From Chitinophaga sp. E66 (GTDB lineage Bacteria; Bacteroidota; Bacteroidia; Chitinophagales; Chitinophagaceae), in the NCBI GenBank assembly GCA_019285755.1, contig CP079103.1:868001-932000 (forward strand): 64,000 nt of DNA, in the 5' to 3' direction. Every line of letters starts with the position of its first letter. Within the stretch, counting starts at the first letter, position 1. Below, piece after piece: positions 63,840 through 64,000 of the stretch. Made by a program: the position numbers and the translations under genes. The notes beneath the pieces are model-generated. The model was given only the letters and a program-made list of their open reading frames with translations. It was not told where the DNA came from and searched no databases.

Positions 63840-64000
63840 TTAGAACAGGCCGCCTTTTTTCAGGTTTACTTTGCCTGCGCCGATTTTATATCCGTCCTGG
63901 TAGATTTCTACCGCATAGTCGCCGGGTTTGAAATCGGAGTTTTGTTTCCAGTCCATGCTTACGGGTGTAACGCCGCCAGCTGCATAAGAAACGGTTTTCT
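63840..64000 (-). CDS. C-terminal fragment of an uncharacterised protein
   Basis: About 53 residues of the C-terminus are visible, ending in stop at 63840-63842. They read KTVSYAAGGVTPVSMDWKQN, then FKPGDYAVEIYQDGYKIGAG and KVNLKKGGLF. The last part looks like an Ig-like or beta-sandwich strand pair (GDYAVEIY...KIG). The rest lies beyond the window; family not assignable. Confidence 0.7.
   Translation of the reverse strand, partial: KTVSYAAGGVTPVSMDWKQNSDFKPGDYAVEIYQDGYKIGAGKVNLKKGGLF

Overview
The window reads as chromosome of a Bacteroidota bacterium, most likely Chitinophagaceae (Chitinophaga-like). The signs are a SusC/SusD pair, PorV and a type IX secretion C-terminal sorting domain, promoters of the TTTG-N19-TAnnTTTG type, almost no Shine-Dalgarno sites, the acyl-ornithine carbamoyltransferase type of arginine pathway, and GC-rich coding DNA. 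Most genes here, including essential ones (era, argG, argH, sdhA, sdhB), are broken by single-base indels, many in homopolymers. I read this as uncorrected long-read sequence error and not as gene decay, and I annotate each gene over its full rebuilt span.

Layout. 1-6.6 kb (minus): a secreted EEP-fold hydrolase, a phosphodiesterase/phosphatase, CutC, and an operon of sugar MFS transporter, ROK kinase and Tat-exported glycosylasparaginase, which suggests N-glycan or GlcNAc-Asn use. 6.8-9.6 kb (plus): a second sugar MFS transporter and galK. 9.7-22.6 kb (minus): PorV, a roughly 2,460-residue T9SS-secreted protein made of fibronectin-like and MBG/Ig-like repeats, SusD and SusC. 22.9-26.6 kb: a divergent GH109-like/GH29 pair for glycan trimming. 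26.7-35.3 kb: a complete arginine operon (GNAT, argG, argC, argD, argF', argB, argE, argH) behind one promoter that carries a palindromic operator candidate. 35.4-40.2 kb: a small membrane protein with a divergent AraC regulator, a TonB receptor under a TPP riboswitch, and ssb.

40.5-43.4 kb is an AT-richer accessory island: three identical initiator tRNA-Met genes alternate with an ADP-ribosyltransferase-like gene plus a small basic partner (toxin-antitoxin-like) and a SUKH-family immunity-type gene. 43.6-52 kb: era-der, small lipoproteins, small membrane proteins, an S41 protease, and a MurNAc/GlcNAc kinase with murQ for cell-wall sugar recycling. 52.1-55.5 kb: sdhCAB. 55.7-64 kb: an IPT-LamG surface protein, a Gfo/Idh/MocA oxidoreductase, an S9 oligopeptidase, an HdeD-like membrane protein, an ABC-F protein, a lone receiver-domain regulator and the tail of one more gene.

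The items most worth a second look are the tRNA-fMet island with its ART-like two-gene module, three intergenic arrays built on an 11-bp period (two folded into hairpins), the TPP-riboswitch TonB receptor, the arg promoter palindrome, and a carbamoyltransferase whose substrate-choice residue matches neither characterised type.
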